From the NCBI RefSeq assembly GCF_000293885.2, contig NZ_CP010945.1, forward strand, positions 4,422,001 to 4,486,000: a stretch of DNA of 64,000 nucleotides, written 5' to 3'. The position numbers were made by a program, and so were the translations under genes. The DNA is from Pseudomonas fluorescens NCIMB 11764 (GTDB lineage Bacteria; Pseudomonadota; Gammaproteobacteria; Pseudomonadales; Pseudomonadaceae). The notes below the pieces were generated by a model that was not told where the DNA came from, did no database searches, and worked only from the letters and a program-made list of their open reading frames with translations. This document shows positions 1 through 9,600 of the stretch, piece by piece (position 1 is the stretch's first letter; each line of letters starts with the position of its first letter).

Positions 1-1096
1 TGTTGATCAACGCCATCGCACCGCCTGCCACGTTGGCCGGGAGGATTTCCGGAATGATCGCGAAGAACGGTCCGTACGGTGCGTACATGCAGGCGCCGGC
101 AATCACCAGCAGGGTGTACGACCACCAGAAGTGTTCGGCGCCCAGCGCGTACGATCCGTAGAAGGCAATCGAGGCGATCAGCAGCGGCGGCCAGACAAAG
201 CGTTTACGCTTTTGCAGTTTGTCCGAACCCCAGGACACCAGCAGCATGCCGATGACCGCCGCCAGGTACGGCAGCGCGGAGAGCCAGCCGGCTTCGACCA
301 TGTCCATTTGCGCGCCGGCCTTGAGGATCGACGGCAGCCACAGCACGAAACCGTAGACGCCGATGCTCCAGCAGAAAAACTGCAAGGCCAGGATGATCAC
401 TTTCGGTGAGCGGAAGGCTTCGGCGTAGTTCTTCACGGCTTTGATGCCGACCTGTTCGGCGGCGAGGGCGCTTTCCAGATCCTGCTTTTCCTGGTCGCTG
501 AGCCACTTGGCCTCGGCCGGACGATCATCGGCCAGACGCCACCAGATAAATGCCCAGAGCACGGCCGGCAAGCCTTCAATGATGAACATCCAGCGCCAGC
601 TGAAATGCTGCACCAGATAACCCGACACCACCGACATCCAGAGCATGGTTACCGGGTTGCCGAGAATCAGGAAGGTGTTGGCCCGGGAGCGTTCGGCGCG
701 GGTGAACCAGTGGCACAGGTAAATCAGCATCGCCGGCATCACGGCGGCTTCGACCACCCCGAGCATGAAGCGAATGACGATCAGCCAGTAGGCGTTGGAG
801 ACGATCCCGGTCAAGGTGGCCAGGCTGCCCCAGAGGATCAGGCTGACGAAGATCAGCTTCTTCACGCTGTGCTTTTGCGCGTAGATCGCCCCCGGCACCT
901 GGAAGAAAAAGTAACCGAGGAAGAACAGTGCGCCGAGCATCGACGACAGGCCGGGCGTGATCATCAGATCGGCGGCCATCCCGGAGGCGGCCGCGAAGCC
1001 GTAGTTGGCGCGGTCCAGGTACGCCAGGCTGTAGGTGATGAAGACGATGGGCATGATGTACCACCAGCGGCGGGCGGCAAGCGTTGCGGTTTTCAT
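1..1096 (-). CDS. kguT: 2-ketogluconate MFS transporter KguT (3' end cut by window edge)
   Basis: This is a major facilitator protein that probably brings 2-ketogluconate from the periplasm into the cytoplasm. About 365 residues are visible and the C-terminus lies beyond base 1. The N-terminus begins MKTATLAARRWWYIMP and carries the LAYLDRANYGFA segment typical of the anion:cation symporter branch of the MFS. Hydrophobic helices alternate with short loops, and the central loop holds the usual charged stretch (KWLSDQEKQDLESAL). The ATG at 1096 has GGAG upstream. It is the last visible gene of the order ptxS, kguE, kguK, kguT, which matches the Pseudomonas kgu locus; kguD would be expected next, outside the window. 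The substrate is inferred from this context, since related transporters carry other sugar acids. Confidence 0.85.
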   Translation of the reverse strand, partial: MKTATLAARRWWYIMPIVFITYSLAYLDRANYGFAAASGMAADLMITPGLSSMLGALFFLGYFFFQVPGAIYAQKHSVKKLIFVSLILWGSLATLTGIVSNAYWLIVIRFMLGVVEAAVMPAMLIYLCHWFTRAERSRANTFLILGNPVTMLWMSVVSGYLVQHFSWRWMFIIEGLPAVLWAFIWWRLADDRPAEAKWLSDQEKQDLESALAAEQVGIKAVKNYAEAFRSPKVIILALQFFCWSIGVYGFVLWLPSILKAGAQMDMVEAGWLSALPYLAAVIGMLLVSWGSDKLQKRKRFVWPPLLIASIAFYGSYALGAEHFWWSYTLLVIAGACMYAPYGPFFAIIPEILPANVAGGAMALIN

Positions 1097-1170
1097 GATG
1101 GTGCTCCTGAGCTTGTTGTTTTTGTCGCAGCAGGTAACGGGTTCAAATCTTCGGTGATTGAGCAGGCCTC

Positions 1171-1247
1171 ATCGCTAGCAGGCTAGCTCCCACACTGGAT
1201 CTGTAGGCGACACAAATCCCCTGTGGGAGCCAGCCTGCTGGCGAGAG
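1171..1247. repeat. REP inverted pair, family A (overlaps kguK 3' end)
   Basis: An inverted pair of the family with ends GCTAGCAGGCTAGCTCCCAC and GTGGGAGCCAGCCTGCTGGC. It supplies the kguK stop codon and about its last 21 codons. Related copies lie at 3039, 11101 and 16624. Confidence 0.9.
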
Positions 1248-2187
1248 CGGTTTCGAATTCGGCGGACATTTCGGAACGGGTCGGCAACCCCTCCATATCC
1301 CCCCGACTTTGCACTGCCCGGCTGCCGATCCAGTTGGCGCGCTTCACGGCGTCGGCAAAGCTGTGGTTTTCCAGCAGCGCGCTGATCATGCCGACGGCAA
1401 AACCATCACCGGCACCGACGGTGTCGACCACGGTTTCCACGGGCACGCCCGCCACGAAACCTTCATCCAGATGCGTGCGGTAATAAGCGCCGTGGGGGCC
1501 GAGCTTGATCGCTACGGCTTCGGCGCCCCGGTCGAGGTAAAACGCCGCGATGTCGGCAGGGTCTTCGAAGCCGGTCAGCAATCGGCCTTCGCTCAAACCC
1601 GGCAGCACCCAGTCGGCGAGGGCGGCGAGGCGGTTGGTCTCGGTAATCATCTGTTGCGTGCTGGCCCACAGGCTCGGACGCAGGTTTGGATCGAAGGACA
1701 CACTGCGCCCGGCCTCGCGCATGCGCGTCATCAGTTCGAACGACATCTGCCGCGCCGTTTCCGATAGCGCTGCAGGAATGCCGGTGGCGTGCAAGTGCCG
1801 CGCCTTGAGCAACTCGGGGAGGATGGACTGCGGCGACAAGTGACTCGCCGCCGATCCGCGCCGGAAATACTCGACCATCGGGTCGTCGCCATCGTCGGTG
1901 CGCGACTTGAGCTGAAACCCGGTCGGGTGTTCAGCATCGATCGCAACGTTACTGCAATCGATGCCTTCCTTTCTCAGCGTGTCGATCACGAACCGACCCA
2001 GCGAATCGTCGCCGACCCGGCTCAGCCATGCCACGTTGAATCCCAGTCGCGACAAGCCGATGGCGACGTTGCTGTCGGCCCCGGCAATGCGCTTGTGGAA
2101 GTGGTCGACGTTCGCCAGGTCGCCGTTGTGATCCGCGACGAACATGGCCATGGTTTCGCCGAACGACAGGATATCGATCTCAGGCAT
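1183..2187 (-). CDS. kguK: 2-ketogluconate kinase KguK (PfkB family)
   Basis: A ribokinase/PfkB-family sugar-acid kinase of 334 residues, expected to phosphorylate 2-ketogluconate to 2-keto-6-phosphogluconate in the cytoplasm. The N-terminus [16 protein letters not shown], the substrate-side [14 protein letters not shown] motif (residues 36-49) and the C-terminal [12 protein letters not shown] motif (255-266, catalytic Asp261) are all present. The start at 2187 overlaps the last codons of kguE by 8 bases, which suggests translational coupling; a longer in-frame start at 2235 lies wholly inside kguE and is unlikely. Residues from about 314 to the end, and the TAG stop itself, are encoded by a REP inverted repeat, so this tail is probably not part of the ancestral fold. 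The function is assigned from family plus operon order; a KdgK-like activity is the alternative. Confidence 0.86.
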   Translation of the reverse strand: MPEIDILSFGETMAMFVADHNGDLANVDHFHKRIAGADSNVAIGLSRLGFNVAWLSRVGDDSLGRFVIDTLRKEGIDCSNVAIDAEHPTGFQLKSRTDDGDDPMVEYFRRGSAASHLSPQSILPELLKARHLHATGIPAALSETARQMSFELMTRMREAGRSVSFDPNLRPSLWASTQQMITETNRLAALADWVLPGLSEGRLLTGFEDPADIAAFYLDRGAEAVAIKLGPHGAYYRTHLDEGFVAGVPVETVVDTVGAGDGFAVGMISALLENHSFADAVKRANWIGSRAVQSRGDMEGLPTRSEMSAEFETALASRLAPTGDLCRLQIQCGS

Positions 2188-2962
2188 GAGCGCTCTCCAC
2201 GCAAGGTTGGCCGAGGCGGGCGAGGGCGGCGACATGCTCGGTGGTGAGCTGCACCAGGTCGTCGCCTTGCAGTGGATATTCCGCGGCCCGCATTACGCCT
2301 TGGGCCATGTGCCGCAACAGTTGTTCCCACAGATGCAGGTCGCTGGCGGCAGGCGGTATGGCAACCAGTTTGCCGTCGGCCCGACGCGAGACGGCTTTGC
2401 AGTGCACGTAGCCGACATGCCGACCGAGCAGGCGCGCGGCGCTGCTGGCGGACTGGTCCTGCCAGTGCCAGTTGCCGATGTCGAAGGTCATGTTGATCGG
2501 CAGATGGTGTTGTTCGACCGCCGCGAAAAAGCGCTGGAAGGGTTCGATGCGTCCACCGTGCAAGGTCTGATCGTTTTCCACCAGCAACTGCACGGCGCTT
2601 TTGCCGAGGATCTGTGCGAGGGTCCTGAGGTCGCAGGTATCCGTGAAGTAACCAAGGGACACCTTCAGCCATTTGGCACCGAAAGCCTGGGCGCGTTGCA
2701 GGGCGGTGGTCAATTGGGGATTGGGTTTCGACTGCCCGGCCAGCCACAGTTCCATCGGCGAGGAATACACGCTTTCGAGGCCCTTGGCCTGTGCGGCATC
2801 GGCCAGTTGTGCGGGGTCTTCGATCGTCAGCAACTCTTCGCGCCATTCGATGCAGTGGGCACCGGCGGCGTACAGGATATCGACGAAACTGCCTTGGCCG
2901 CGTTGGCGAACCAGATCTGCGCCGTAGCTGGAGAGGCTGATGGAAACAGGTGGTTTATGCAT
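2180..2962 (-). CDS. kguE: KguE, sugar phosphate isomerase/epimerase-like TIM barrel protein
   Basis: A 260-residue protein of the xylose isomerase-like TIM-barrel superfamily (AP endonuclease 2 fold). It is the first gene of the kgu operon. Its exact reaction in 2-ketogluconate catabolism is not well established. Visible family features include [10 protein letters not shown] near the N-terminus, [21 protein letters not shown] (acid metal-ligand region) and [13 protein letters not shown] stands about 9 bases before the ATG. The perfect PtxS operator at 2976-2989 sits just 13 bases upstream of the start, so repressor bound there would cover the leader and the ribosome-binding region. kguK starts within its last codons. 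Confidence 0.85.
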   Translation of the reverse strand: MHKPPVSISLSSYGADLVRQRGQGSFVDILYAAGAHCIEWREELLTIEDPAQLADAAQAKGLESVYSSPMELWLAGQSKPNPQLTTALQRAQAFGAKWLKVSLGYFTDTCDLRTLAQILGKSAVQLLVENDQTLHGGRIEPFQRFFAAVEQHHLPINMTFDIGNWHWQDQSASSAARLLGRHVGYVHCKAVSRRADGKLVAIPPAASDLHLWEQLLRHMAQGVMRAAEYPLQGDDLVQLTTEHVAALARLGQPCVESAHA

Positions 2963-2975
2963 TGTTCTAGACCTC

Positions 2976-2989
2976 TGAAACCGGTTTCA
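2976..2989. promoter_or_regulatory. PtxS operator upstream of kguE
   Basis: The sequence TGAAACCGGTTTCA is a perfect 14-bp palindrome 13 bases before the kguE start codon. It matches the published P. putida PtxS site, and its twin stands before ptxS. A TTGAAC hexamer lies just upstream on the minus strand. Confidence 0.92.
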
Positions 2990-3038
2990 TTTTTGTTCAA
3001 AAAAAAGGATGAAGGTGGTGTGGTGATCTTTCGGGCCT

Positions 3039-3110
3039 CATCGCTGGCAGCTAGCTCCCACAGTGGATCTGCGAACACGGGCCACTGTGGGAGCTAGCCT
3101 GCTAGCGATG
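3039..3110. repeat. REP inverted pair, family A
   Basis: A paired palindrome with arms CATCGCTGGCAGCTAGCTCC and GGAGCTAGCCTGCTAGCGATG-type sequence around a short spacer. It lies between the ptxS stop and the kguE promoter. Confidence 0.9.
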
Positions 3111-3122
3111 TGGCCGGTCCAT

Positions 3123-4148
3123 TCACCGACAGTTTCCAAGGGTCGACCCCCGTTCAATCAACCGCGCCGAAAAATCCAGGGTCCGCACCGGCCCGTCATC
3201 CCCACGCAAACGCTTGAGCAAGCACTCAAACGCGCTCGCGCCAATCTCGGCCGTCGGTTGGGCGAGGGCGGTGATGCCGCTGCCCACCAGCGGATACCAA
3301 TCCAGGTCGTCGAGGGCAATCAGACCGATCTCTTCAAACAGGTTGCACTTCAACTCGCGCAACGCATGGGTGGCGGCCAGCGCCGCAATCCCGTTCGCGC
3401 AGAACAGCGCCTTCGGGCCGGGGCCGGGTGTATCGAGAAAGGTTTTGAGGTGTGCCGTGAGCTCACTGCCGGTTTCGATCAGCGTCCCGCGCAGCGCCGA
3501 ACGCTGGGCGATCTGCGCCTTGAAGCTGACGCTGCGTTCGATCCGAGAACTGGTGCCGTCATACGGTTCGCTCACCATCAGTACATCGCGATAACCGCGA
3601 TCTTCAAGGTGGGCCATGGCGATCTCGACCGCTTGCGGGTTGTCCAGCCCGACCATGTCGCTTTCAAGGTGCTCGACCTTGCGGTCCACCAGCACCAGGG
3701 GCATTTCCCGATGCAGTTCCTGCAAGGCGTCGCGGTGGTGGCCGAGGGTGTTCACGATCAGCCCTTCGATGTTGTAGGAGCGCAGCAGGGCCAGGTGCTG
3801 GCATTCCTGCTCGTCATCGCGGTCGGTGTTGCACACCACCAGGCTGTAGCCGTGCTGACGGCAGGCGGTTTCCACCCCGTGCATCACGGCAATCGAATAG
3901 GGGTTGCGAATGTCGGCGACCAGCATGCCGATCAGGCGGGTCCGCCCGCGTTTCAGGCCGCGAGCCATCTGGTTCGGCTGATAGCCCAATTCGGCAATCG
4001 CCTGTTCGATGCGCAAGGCCGTCGCATCGGACAGCAAGGCGCGATCATCGCCGATGAACCGCGACACGCTGGCCTTGGAGACTTTGGCGTGCTCGGCAAC
4101 ATCAAGCATGGTGACGCGGCTGCGTTGGGCGGCGGAGAAATCGTTCAC
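3123..4148 (-). CDS. ptxS: LacI-family repressor PtxS
   Basis: A 341-residue LacI/GalR regulator that should repress the 2-ketogluconate genes and its own gene, and be released by 2-ketogluconate. The N-terminal helix-turn-helix is VTMLDVAEHAKVSKASVSRF (residues 12-31), followed by the hinge-helix region (YQPNQMARGLKRGRT) and a periplasmic-binding-protein-like effector domain (LIGMLVADIRNPY onward). The start is GTG with AGAAGG upstream; the ATG for residue 14 would destroy the DNA-binding domain. Two identical palindromes, TGAAACCGGTTTCA, lie before this gene and before kguE. This is the recognition sequence established for P. putida PtxS, which makes the identification strong. A REP pair separates it from kguE. 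Confidence 0.9.
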   Translation of the reverse strand: MNDFSAAQRSRVTMLDVAEHAKVSKASVSRFIGDDRALLSDATALRIEQAIAELGYQPNQMARGLKRGRTRLIGMLVADIRNPYSIAVMHGVETACRQHGYSLVVCNTDRDDEQECQHLALLRSYNIEGLIVNTLGHHRDALQELHREMPLVLVDRKVEHLESDMVGLDNPQAVEIAMAHLEDRGYRDVLMVSEPYDGTSSRIERSVSFKAQIAQRSALRGTLIETGSELTAHLKTFLDTPGPGPKALFCANGIAALAATHALRELKCNLFEEIGLIALDDLDWYPLVGSGITALAQPTAEIGASAFECLLKRLRGDDGPVRTLDFSARLIERGSTLGNCR

Positions 4149-4200
4149 GGGCTGAAACCTTCTTATTGGAGTTATAAGGTTCGTGCGATCGGGATGGCAC

Positions 4201-4214
4201 TGAAACCGGTTTCA
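4201..4214. promoter_or_regulatory. PtxS operator upstream of ptxS
   Basis: A second perfect copy of TGAAACCGGTTTCA, 52 bases upstream of the ptxS GTG start. It implies that PtxS represses its own gene. Confidence 0.92.
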
Positions 4215-4286
4215 GAAGACAGCAAAACCCAATTCACTGTCAAGTCCTGCATCGTCGATTGTCCGACAATGGCCGACGAATGGGAT

Positions 4287-4895
4287 TCAGGCCCAAAGAC
4301 TCAACCAGGCCGAACCCAACAGCAACAGAGCCATGCAGCGATTGAAACGCTGCATCGCCCGGGGCGAGCGCAACCACTGCGCAGACCCCGCGCCTAGCAA
4401 TGCCCAGACCCCAAGGCACGGCAGGGATATCAGGAAAAACGCGAGGGACAAATACATCACGTGAACCAGGCGCTGTTCACCGCCCCCGGCAAAGACACTG
4501 ACCACGGCCAGCGCCATCATCCAGGTTTTCGGGTTGATCAATTGCAGGCCGGCGGCGCCCACCCACCCGAGTCGGGCATCGGTGTCCCGCGCGGTCACGG
4601 CTTCGGCCGGGGCGCTGAAGATCTGCCAGGACAGGTAACTCAGCCAGGCCACGCCGATCCACTGCATCGCGGTTTGCACCGAGGGCAACGCGGTCAGCGA
4701 GGAGCCGGTGCCGCTACCGACCAACAACACAATGGTCGCAGCACTGGCGCAGGCGCCAAAAATGATCGGCACGGCGGCGGCCAGCCCGTAGCGGGCGCTG
4801 TTGCTCAACACCAGAATGTTGGTCGGACCGGGCGTGATCGACGCCACGAACGCAAAAAACAGGAAGGGCAGTAACGTCGGGAAAGTGGACAACAT
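4287..4895 (-). CDS. LysE/RhtB-family amino acid exporter
   Basis: A 202-residue inner-membrane protein of the LysE translocator family, expected to export an amino acid or derivative; the substrate is unknown. The diagnostic SITPGPTNILVLSNSARYG segment follows the first hydrophobic helix, and about six hydrophobic segments are visible, with the usual INPKTWMMALAV motif in the middle. The ATG at 4895 (MLSTFPTLLPF) is preceded by CGGAG at good spacing; an earlier ATG at 4937 would add a polar leader not usual in the family. The AraC-type gene lies 52 bases upstream on the same strand and may control it. Confidence 0.85.
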   Translation of the reverse strand: MLSTFPTLLPFLFFAFVASITPGPTNILVLSNSARYGLAAAVPIIFGACASAATIVLLVGSGTGSSLTALPSVQTAMQWIGVAWLSYLSWQIFSAPAEAVTARDTDARLGWVGAAGLQLINPKTWMMALAVVSVFAGGGEQRLVHVMYLSLAFFLISLPCLGVWALLGAGSAQWLRSPRAMQRFNRCMALLLLGSAWLSLWA

Positions 4896-4947
4896 CGCAG
4901 GCAAACTCCGCTGAAGATCGTTGAAGCCGATCTTCACAACCCCGCGA

Positions 4948-5787
4948 TCAACTGTCTGGAAGATTTGAGCAGCGCTTGCGATACAACGCTGGCGTCAGGC
5001 CATAAGCCCGTACAAACCAGCGCCCCAGATGGCTCTGATCGGCAAATCCCAGTGCCATCGCCACCGCCGCCGGTTGTTCGCCACGGGCCAGCATTCGCCT
5101 CGCCGTGGCCAGGCGCAATTGCACCAGATACGCGTGGGGTGGCATGCCGTAGGCAGCCTTGAAAGCGCGGGTCAGGCGGAAACGGTCGACGCCTGTTGCG
5201 GCGGCGAGTTGATCGAGACCGATGTCCTCGTGAGCATGTGCGTGCAGATACTCCCGAGCCTTGTGCGCCACCAATGGTAAACGCGGGTCCTCGCCGTAAC
5301 GGGCGCGCCAGTGCAAATGAGTGGTGAGGCGTTCGAGCAAACCGTCGAGGGCGGTCTGGCGGACGATTTTCAGTTCACCCTGATGCAGCGCCTGAAATGC
5401 TTGGCTGGTGGCATTGGCCAGACGTATGTCGGTGGCCAGTGTCTTGGCGAAGCTCAACTGACTGGTGTCGGGCGCGTTGTCGAAAACAGCGCTGAGTTCG
5501 CGCTGCAACCACTGCGGGTTGAGGTACAGCATGCGGTAGGTGAAACCGTCGACCGTCGGCGCTTCGCCGTCATGAATATCACCCGGCTCAAGCAAGAACA
5601 CCTTGCCCGGCGTGCTCTGGTGTCTGGCCCGCCGACAGTTGAACTGCTGAACCCCTTGTTCGGTGACCCCCACCAGATAGCTGTCATGCCAGTGCGGATC
5701 GTAGGCGTGGCCCTCGAAATGCGCGCGCAGCGTCTCGATACCGGTGTCGGCGTCCTGGGCCAGGTCGATCCAGTTGTGAGTGGTCAT
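4948..5787 (-). CDS. AraC-family transcriptional regulator
   Basis: A 279-residue regulator. The N-terminal half is a cupin-like AraC ligand-binding domain (HWHDSYLVGVTEQGVQQF and VFLLEPGDIHDGEAP). The C-terminal half has two helix-turn-helix motifs: IGLDQLAAATGVDRFRLTRAF, and QPAAVAMALGFADQSHLGRW followed by the YGLTPALYRK signature. The LysE-type exporter gene follows on the same strand, so it is the most likely target. The ATG at 5787 has CAGGTG upstream. The effector is unknown. Confidence 0.86.
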   Translation of the reverse strand: MTTHNWIDLAQDADTGIETLRAHFEGHAYDPHWHDSYLVGVTEQGVQQFNCRRARHQSTPGKVFLLEPGDIHDGEAPTVDGFTYRMLYLNPQWLQRELSAVFDNAPDTSQLSFAKTLATDIRLANATSQAFQALHQGELKIVRQTALDGLLERLTTHLHWRARYGEDPRLPLVAHKAREYLHAHAHEDIGLDQLAAATGVDRFRLTRAFKAAYGMPPHAYLVQLRLATARRMLARGEQPAAVAMALGFADQSHLGRWFVRAYGLTPALYRKRCSNLPDS

Positions 5788-5863
5788 GCTGCACCTGTGA
5801 GACGGATTGCCGACTTATTTAACGCCCGTGGCGAGGGCGATGCCTAGAACGTTTGTGCACGAA

Positions 5864-6505
5864 TCAGTTGAACAGGCCTGCGGCGATGTTGATCGAAAAG
5901 CCGAGGATCGCCGTGTTGAACAGAAAACCGATCAGCGATTGCGCCAGCACAATCTTGCGCAGATCCCGGGTTGCCACGCCGACATCGGAAGTCTGCACCG
6001 CCGCGCTGATGGTAAACGAGAAATACAGGAAGTCCCAGTAATTGGGGGTGGTCAGGCCTTCGGCGAAACGCAGTGCCGGGTCTTTTCCATCCCAGGTGTA
6101 GAACAGACGGGCGTAATGCACGCTGAAAATCACCCCGATCAGCAGCCATGAACCGATCACGGTCAGCGCGGTGAAACCGTAGTGCAGCAGCTTGCGGGTG
6201 GTTTCCAGTTCCCGGCTGCCGGCGAGTTCGAAACCAATGGTCGCCAGGCTCGCAATCGCAGCGATGCACACCACGAACAGCACCATTCCAGCGTTTTCAT
6301 CTTCGACCTCGGCGATGCGCTTCACGTCCGGCGCTTTGGAGCGTGCAGTGAGCCAGAGCATCAGCAGGAGGTAGGTCCAGACACCGGCGTTCCAGCCGAA
6401 GAGAATTTTGCTGATGATCGAGTCGGCCGGAGCCAGAATGCCCACCGCGACGCCGAGCGTGACGGCAGCGGACAGGCGAGGGTGGGTGCGGGGGAGGAGG
6501 GGCAT
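5864..6505 (-). CDS. DUF1345 family membrane protein
   Basis: A 213-residue integral membrane protein with about five hydrophobic segments. The conserved region [21 protein letters not shown] and the following [22 protein letters not shown] identify the DUF1345 family. That region resembles the pore-loop part of two-TM potassium channels, but no transport function has been established. It stands alone between the AraC gene and the RND pump, with a REP-like hairpin pair before its start. Confidence 0.8.
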   Translation of the reverse strand: MPLLPRTHPRLSAAVTLGVAVGILAPADSIISKILFGWNAGVWTYLLLMLWLTARSKAPDVKRIAEVEDENAGMVLFVVCIAAIASLATIGFELAGSRELETTRKLLHYGFTALTVIGSWLLIGVIFSVHYARLFYTWDGKDPALRFAEGLTTPNYWDFLYFSFTISAAVQTSDVGVATRDLRKIVLAQSLIGFLFNTAILGFSINIAAGLFN

Positions 6506-6559
6506 TGGAGTTCACAGAGGCAGAAGTCTGCCCACCATAGCCCAGGTAAACACGTTTTT

Positions 6560-6650
6560 GTAGGCGCTGCCGAAGGCTGCGATCTTTTGAGGTTGCAGAA
6601 GACTGCCGAAAGGCAAGATCAAGGATCGCAGCCTTCAGCAGCTCCTGCAG
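6560..6650. repeat. REP-like inverted pair downstream of the RND pump
   Basis: Two inverted arms (TGTAGGCGCTGCCGAAGGCT and AGCCTTCAGCAGCTCCTGCA) flank a second inner pair (GCGATCTTTT and AAGGATCGC). The element lies just after the RND permease stop and could protect the mRNA end. Confidence 0.8.
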
Positions 6651-6667
6651 GGGATGAGCCATGTCGG

Positions 6668-9600
6668 TTAGCGATCTTTATGCCGCTTGCGCACCAGTTT
6701 CATCACCACCACAAAAAACACCGGCACAAACACCACCGCCAGTGTCGCGGTGATCATCCCGCCAATCACCCCGGTGCCGATGGCCTGCTGGCTCGCCGAG
6801 CTGGCACCGGTGGCGATCGCCAGCGGCACTACGCCGAGGATGAACGCCAGGGACGTCATGACGATCGGCCGCAGGCGCAGGCGCGCGGCTTGCAGCGTGG
6901 CGTCGATCAGGTCGTGACCTTCGTCGTACAGGCTCTTGGCGAATTCGATGATCAGGATCGCGTTCTTCGCCGACAGGCCGATGATGGTGATCAGCCCGAC
7001 CTTGAAGAACACGTCGTTGGGCATTCCGCGCAAGGTCACTGCCAGCACCGCACCGAGTACGCCGAGCGGCACCACCAGCAGCACCGAGGTCGGAATCGAC
7101 CAGCTTTCATACAACGCCGCCAGGCACAGGAACACGATCAGCAACGACAAGCCGAGCAGAATCGGTGCCTGACTGCCGGACAGCCGTTCCTGCAACGACA
7201 ACCCGGTCCATTCCTGACCCAACCCTGCAGGCCCTTGCGCGACCAGCCGTTCGATTTCCGCCATGGCTTCACCGGTGCTGTGACCCGGTTTCGGTTCGCC
7301 GGAAATACTGATCGCCGGGTAGCCGTTGTAACGGGTCAATTGCGCCGGTCCCTGGGTCCATTTGGCCTGGACGAAGGCCGAGAGCGGTACCATTTTCCCG
7401 CTGCTGTTGCGCACATGGATCTTCAGCAGATCGGCGACCTGACTGCGCTGATCGCCTTCAGCCTGAACCACCACCCGTTGCATCCGCCCCTGATTGGGGA
7501 AGTCGTTGATGTAGGCCGAACCGACAGCAGTGGACAGCACGCTGCCGACGTCGGCGAACGAAACCCCCAACGCATTCGCCTGTTTGCGGTCCACGATCAG
7601 TTGCACCTGCGGCGCTTCGGCCAGCGCGCTTTCGCGCACGTTCATCAGGATCGGGCTTTTCTCGGCAGCCGCCAGCAACTGGGTGCGCGCCTGCATCAGC
7701 GTGGCATGGCCGAGGCCGCCACGGTCCTGCAAGCGGAACTCGAAACCGCTGGAGGTGCCGAGGCCGTCCACCGGTGGCGGCAGGACCGAGAACGCCATAG
7801 CGTCCTTGATCTGGCTGAACGCGATGTTGGCGCGGTCGGCAATCGAACTCGCCGAGTCGTCGTTGCCGCGATCCGACCAGTCTTTCAACGTGGTAAAAGC
7901 CAGCGCCGCGTTCTGCCCGCTGCCGGAGAAGCTGAAGCCGAGGATCACCGTGCTGTCGCCAACGCCGGGTTCCTTGGCGTTGTGGGCTTCGATCTGCTCG
8001 ACCACCTGCACCGTGCGATTCTTGCTCGCGCCGGGCGGCAATTGAATGTCGGTGATGGTGTAACCCTGATCCTCCACCGGCAGGAACGAAGAGGGCAGGC
8101 GACTGAAACACAAGCCCAGGCCGATCAGCAATACGCCATAGATCATCAGGTAGCGGCCGCTGCGTTTCAGCGCATAGGCGACCCAGCCCTGATAACGCTC
8201 GGTCAGTTGCTCGAAGCGCTTGTTGAACCAGCCGAAGAAACCGCCCTTGGCGTGATGGTCGCCCTTGGCAATCGGCTTGAGCAGCGTTGCGCAGAGCGCC
8301 GGGGTCAAGGTCAGGGCGAGGAACGCCGAGAACAGAATCGAGGTGGCCATCGACAACGAGAACTGCCGGTAAATCACCCCGACCGAACCCTGCATGAACG
8401 CCATCGGAATGAACACCGCCACCAGCACCAGGGTAATGCCGATGATCGCGCCGGTGATCTGCTTCATCGCCTTGCGGGTCGCCTCTTTCGGCGACAGGCC
8501 TTCGGTGACCATGATCCGCTCGACGTTCTCCACCACGACGATGGCGTCGTCCACCAGAATGCCAATGGCCAGCACCATGCCGAACATGGTCAGCACGTTG
8601 ATCGAGAACCCCAGCGCGAGCATGGTCGCAAAAGTGCCCATCAGCGCCACCGGCACCACCAGGGTCGGGATCAGCGTGTAGCGGATGTTTTGCAGAAACA
8701 GGAACATCACCGCGAACACCAGCACCATCGCCTCGACCAGGGTGTAAACCACTTTGGTGATCGAGACTTTGACGAAGGGCGACGTGTCGTAGGGGATCTT
8801 GTATTCGACGTTGGCCGGGAAGTAGCGCGCCAGTTCATCCATCTTCGCCCGCACCAGCGTTGCGGTGCTCAGGGCATTGGCGCCAGGCGACAACTGCACG
8901 CCGACGGCGGTGGACGGCTTGCCGTTCAGGCGCGTGCCGAACTGATATTCCTGGCTGCCGATCTCGACCCGCGCCACATCGCCGATGCGCACCGTCGAAC
9001 CGTCAGCATTGGCCTTGAGCACGATGTCGGAAAATTCTTCCGGGGTCGACAGCTGGCCTTTCACCAGAATGGTCGCGGTGATTTCCTGTGTGGTGCGGGT
9101 CGGCAGATCGCCGATGCTGCCAGCCGAGACCTGCGCGTTCTGCGCGACGATGGCCGCGTTGACGTCGGCCGGTGTCAGGTTGAAACCAATCAGCTTCTGC
9201 GGGTCGATCCAGATCCGCATCGCCCGTTCGGCACCGTACAGCTGAGCCTTGCCGACACCGTCCAGACGCTTGATCTCGTTCATCACGTTGCGCGCCAGGT
9301 AATCGCTGAGCGCCACGTCGTCGAGCTTGCCATCAGTGGAGGTCAGGGTGATCAGCAGGAGGAAGCCGGCGGAGACTTTCTCCACTTGCAAGCCTTGCTG
9401 ATTGACCGCTTGCGGCAGGCGTGACTCCACGACTTTCAGGCGGTTCTGCACATCCACCTGGGCCATTTCCGGGTTGGTGCCCGGCTGGAAAGTCGCCTTG
9501 ATCGTGGCGCTGCCGAGACTGCTTTGGGACTCGAAATACAACAGATGATCGGCGCCGTTGAGCTCTTCCTCGATCAGGCTGACCACGCTTTCGTCCACGG

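Noticed and set aside
3063..4397. A 444-codon plus-strand frame over ptxS
   Set aside because: Antisense to a well-supported LacI-family gene, beginning inside a REP element, with no recognisable domain.
6182..9424. A 1080-codon open frame on the plus strand
   Set aside because: It lies antisense to the RND permease and its translation is Gln/Arg/His-rich without domains. It is the usual high-GC shadow frame.
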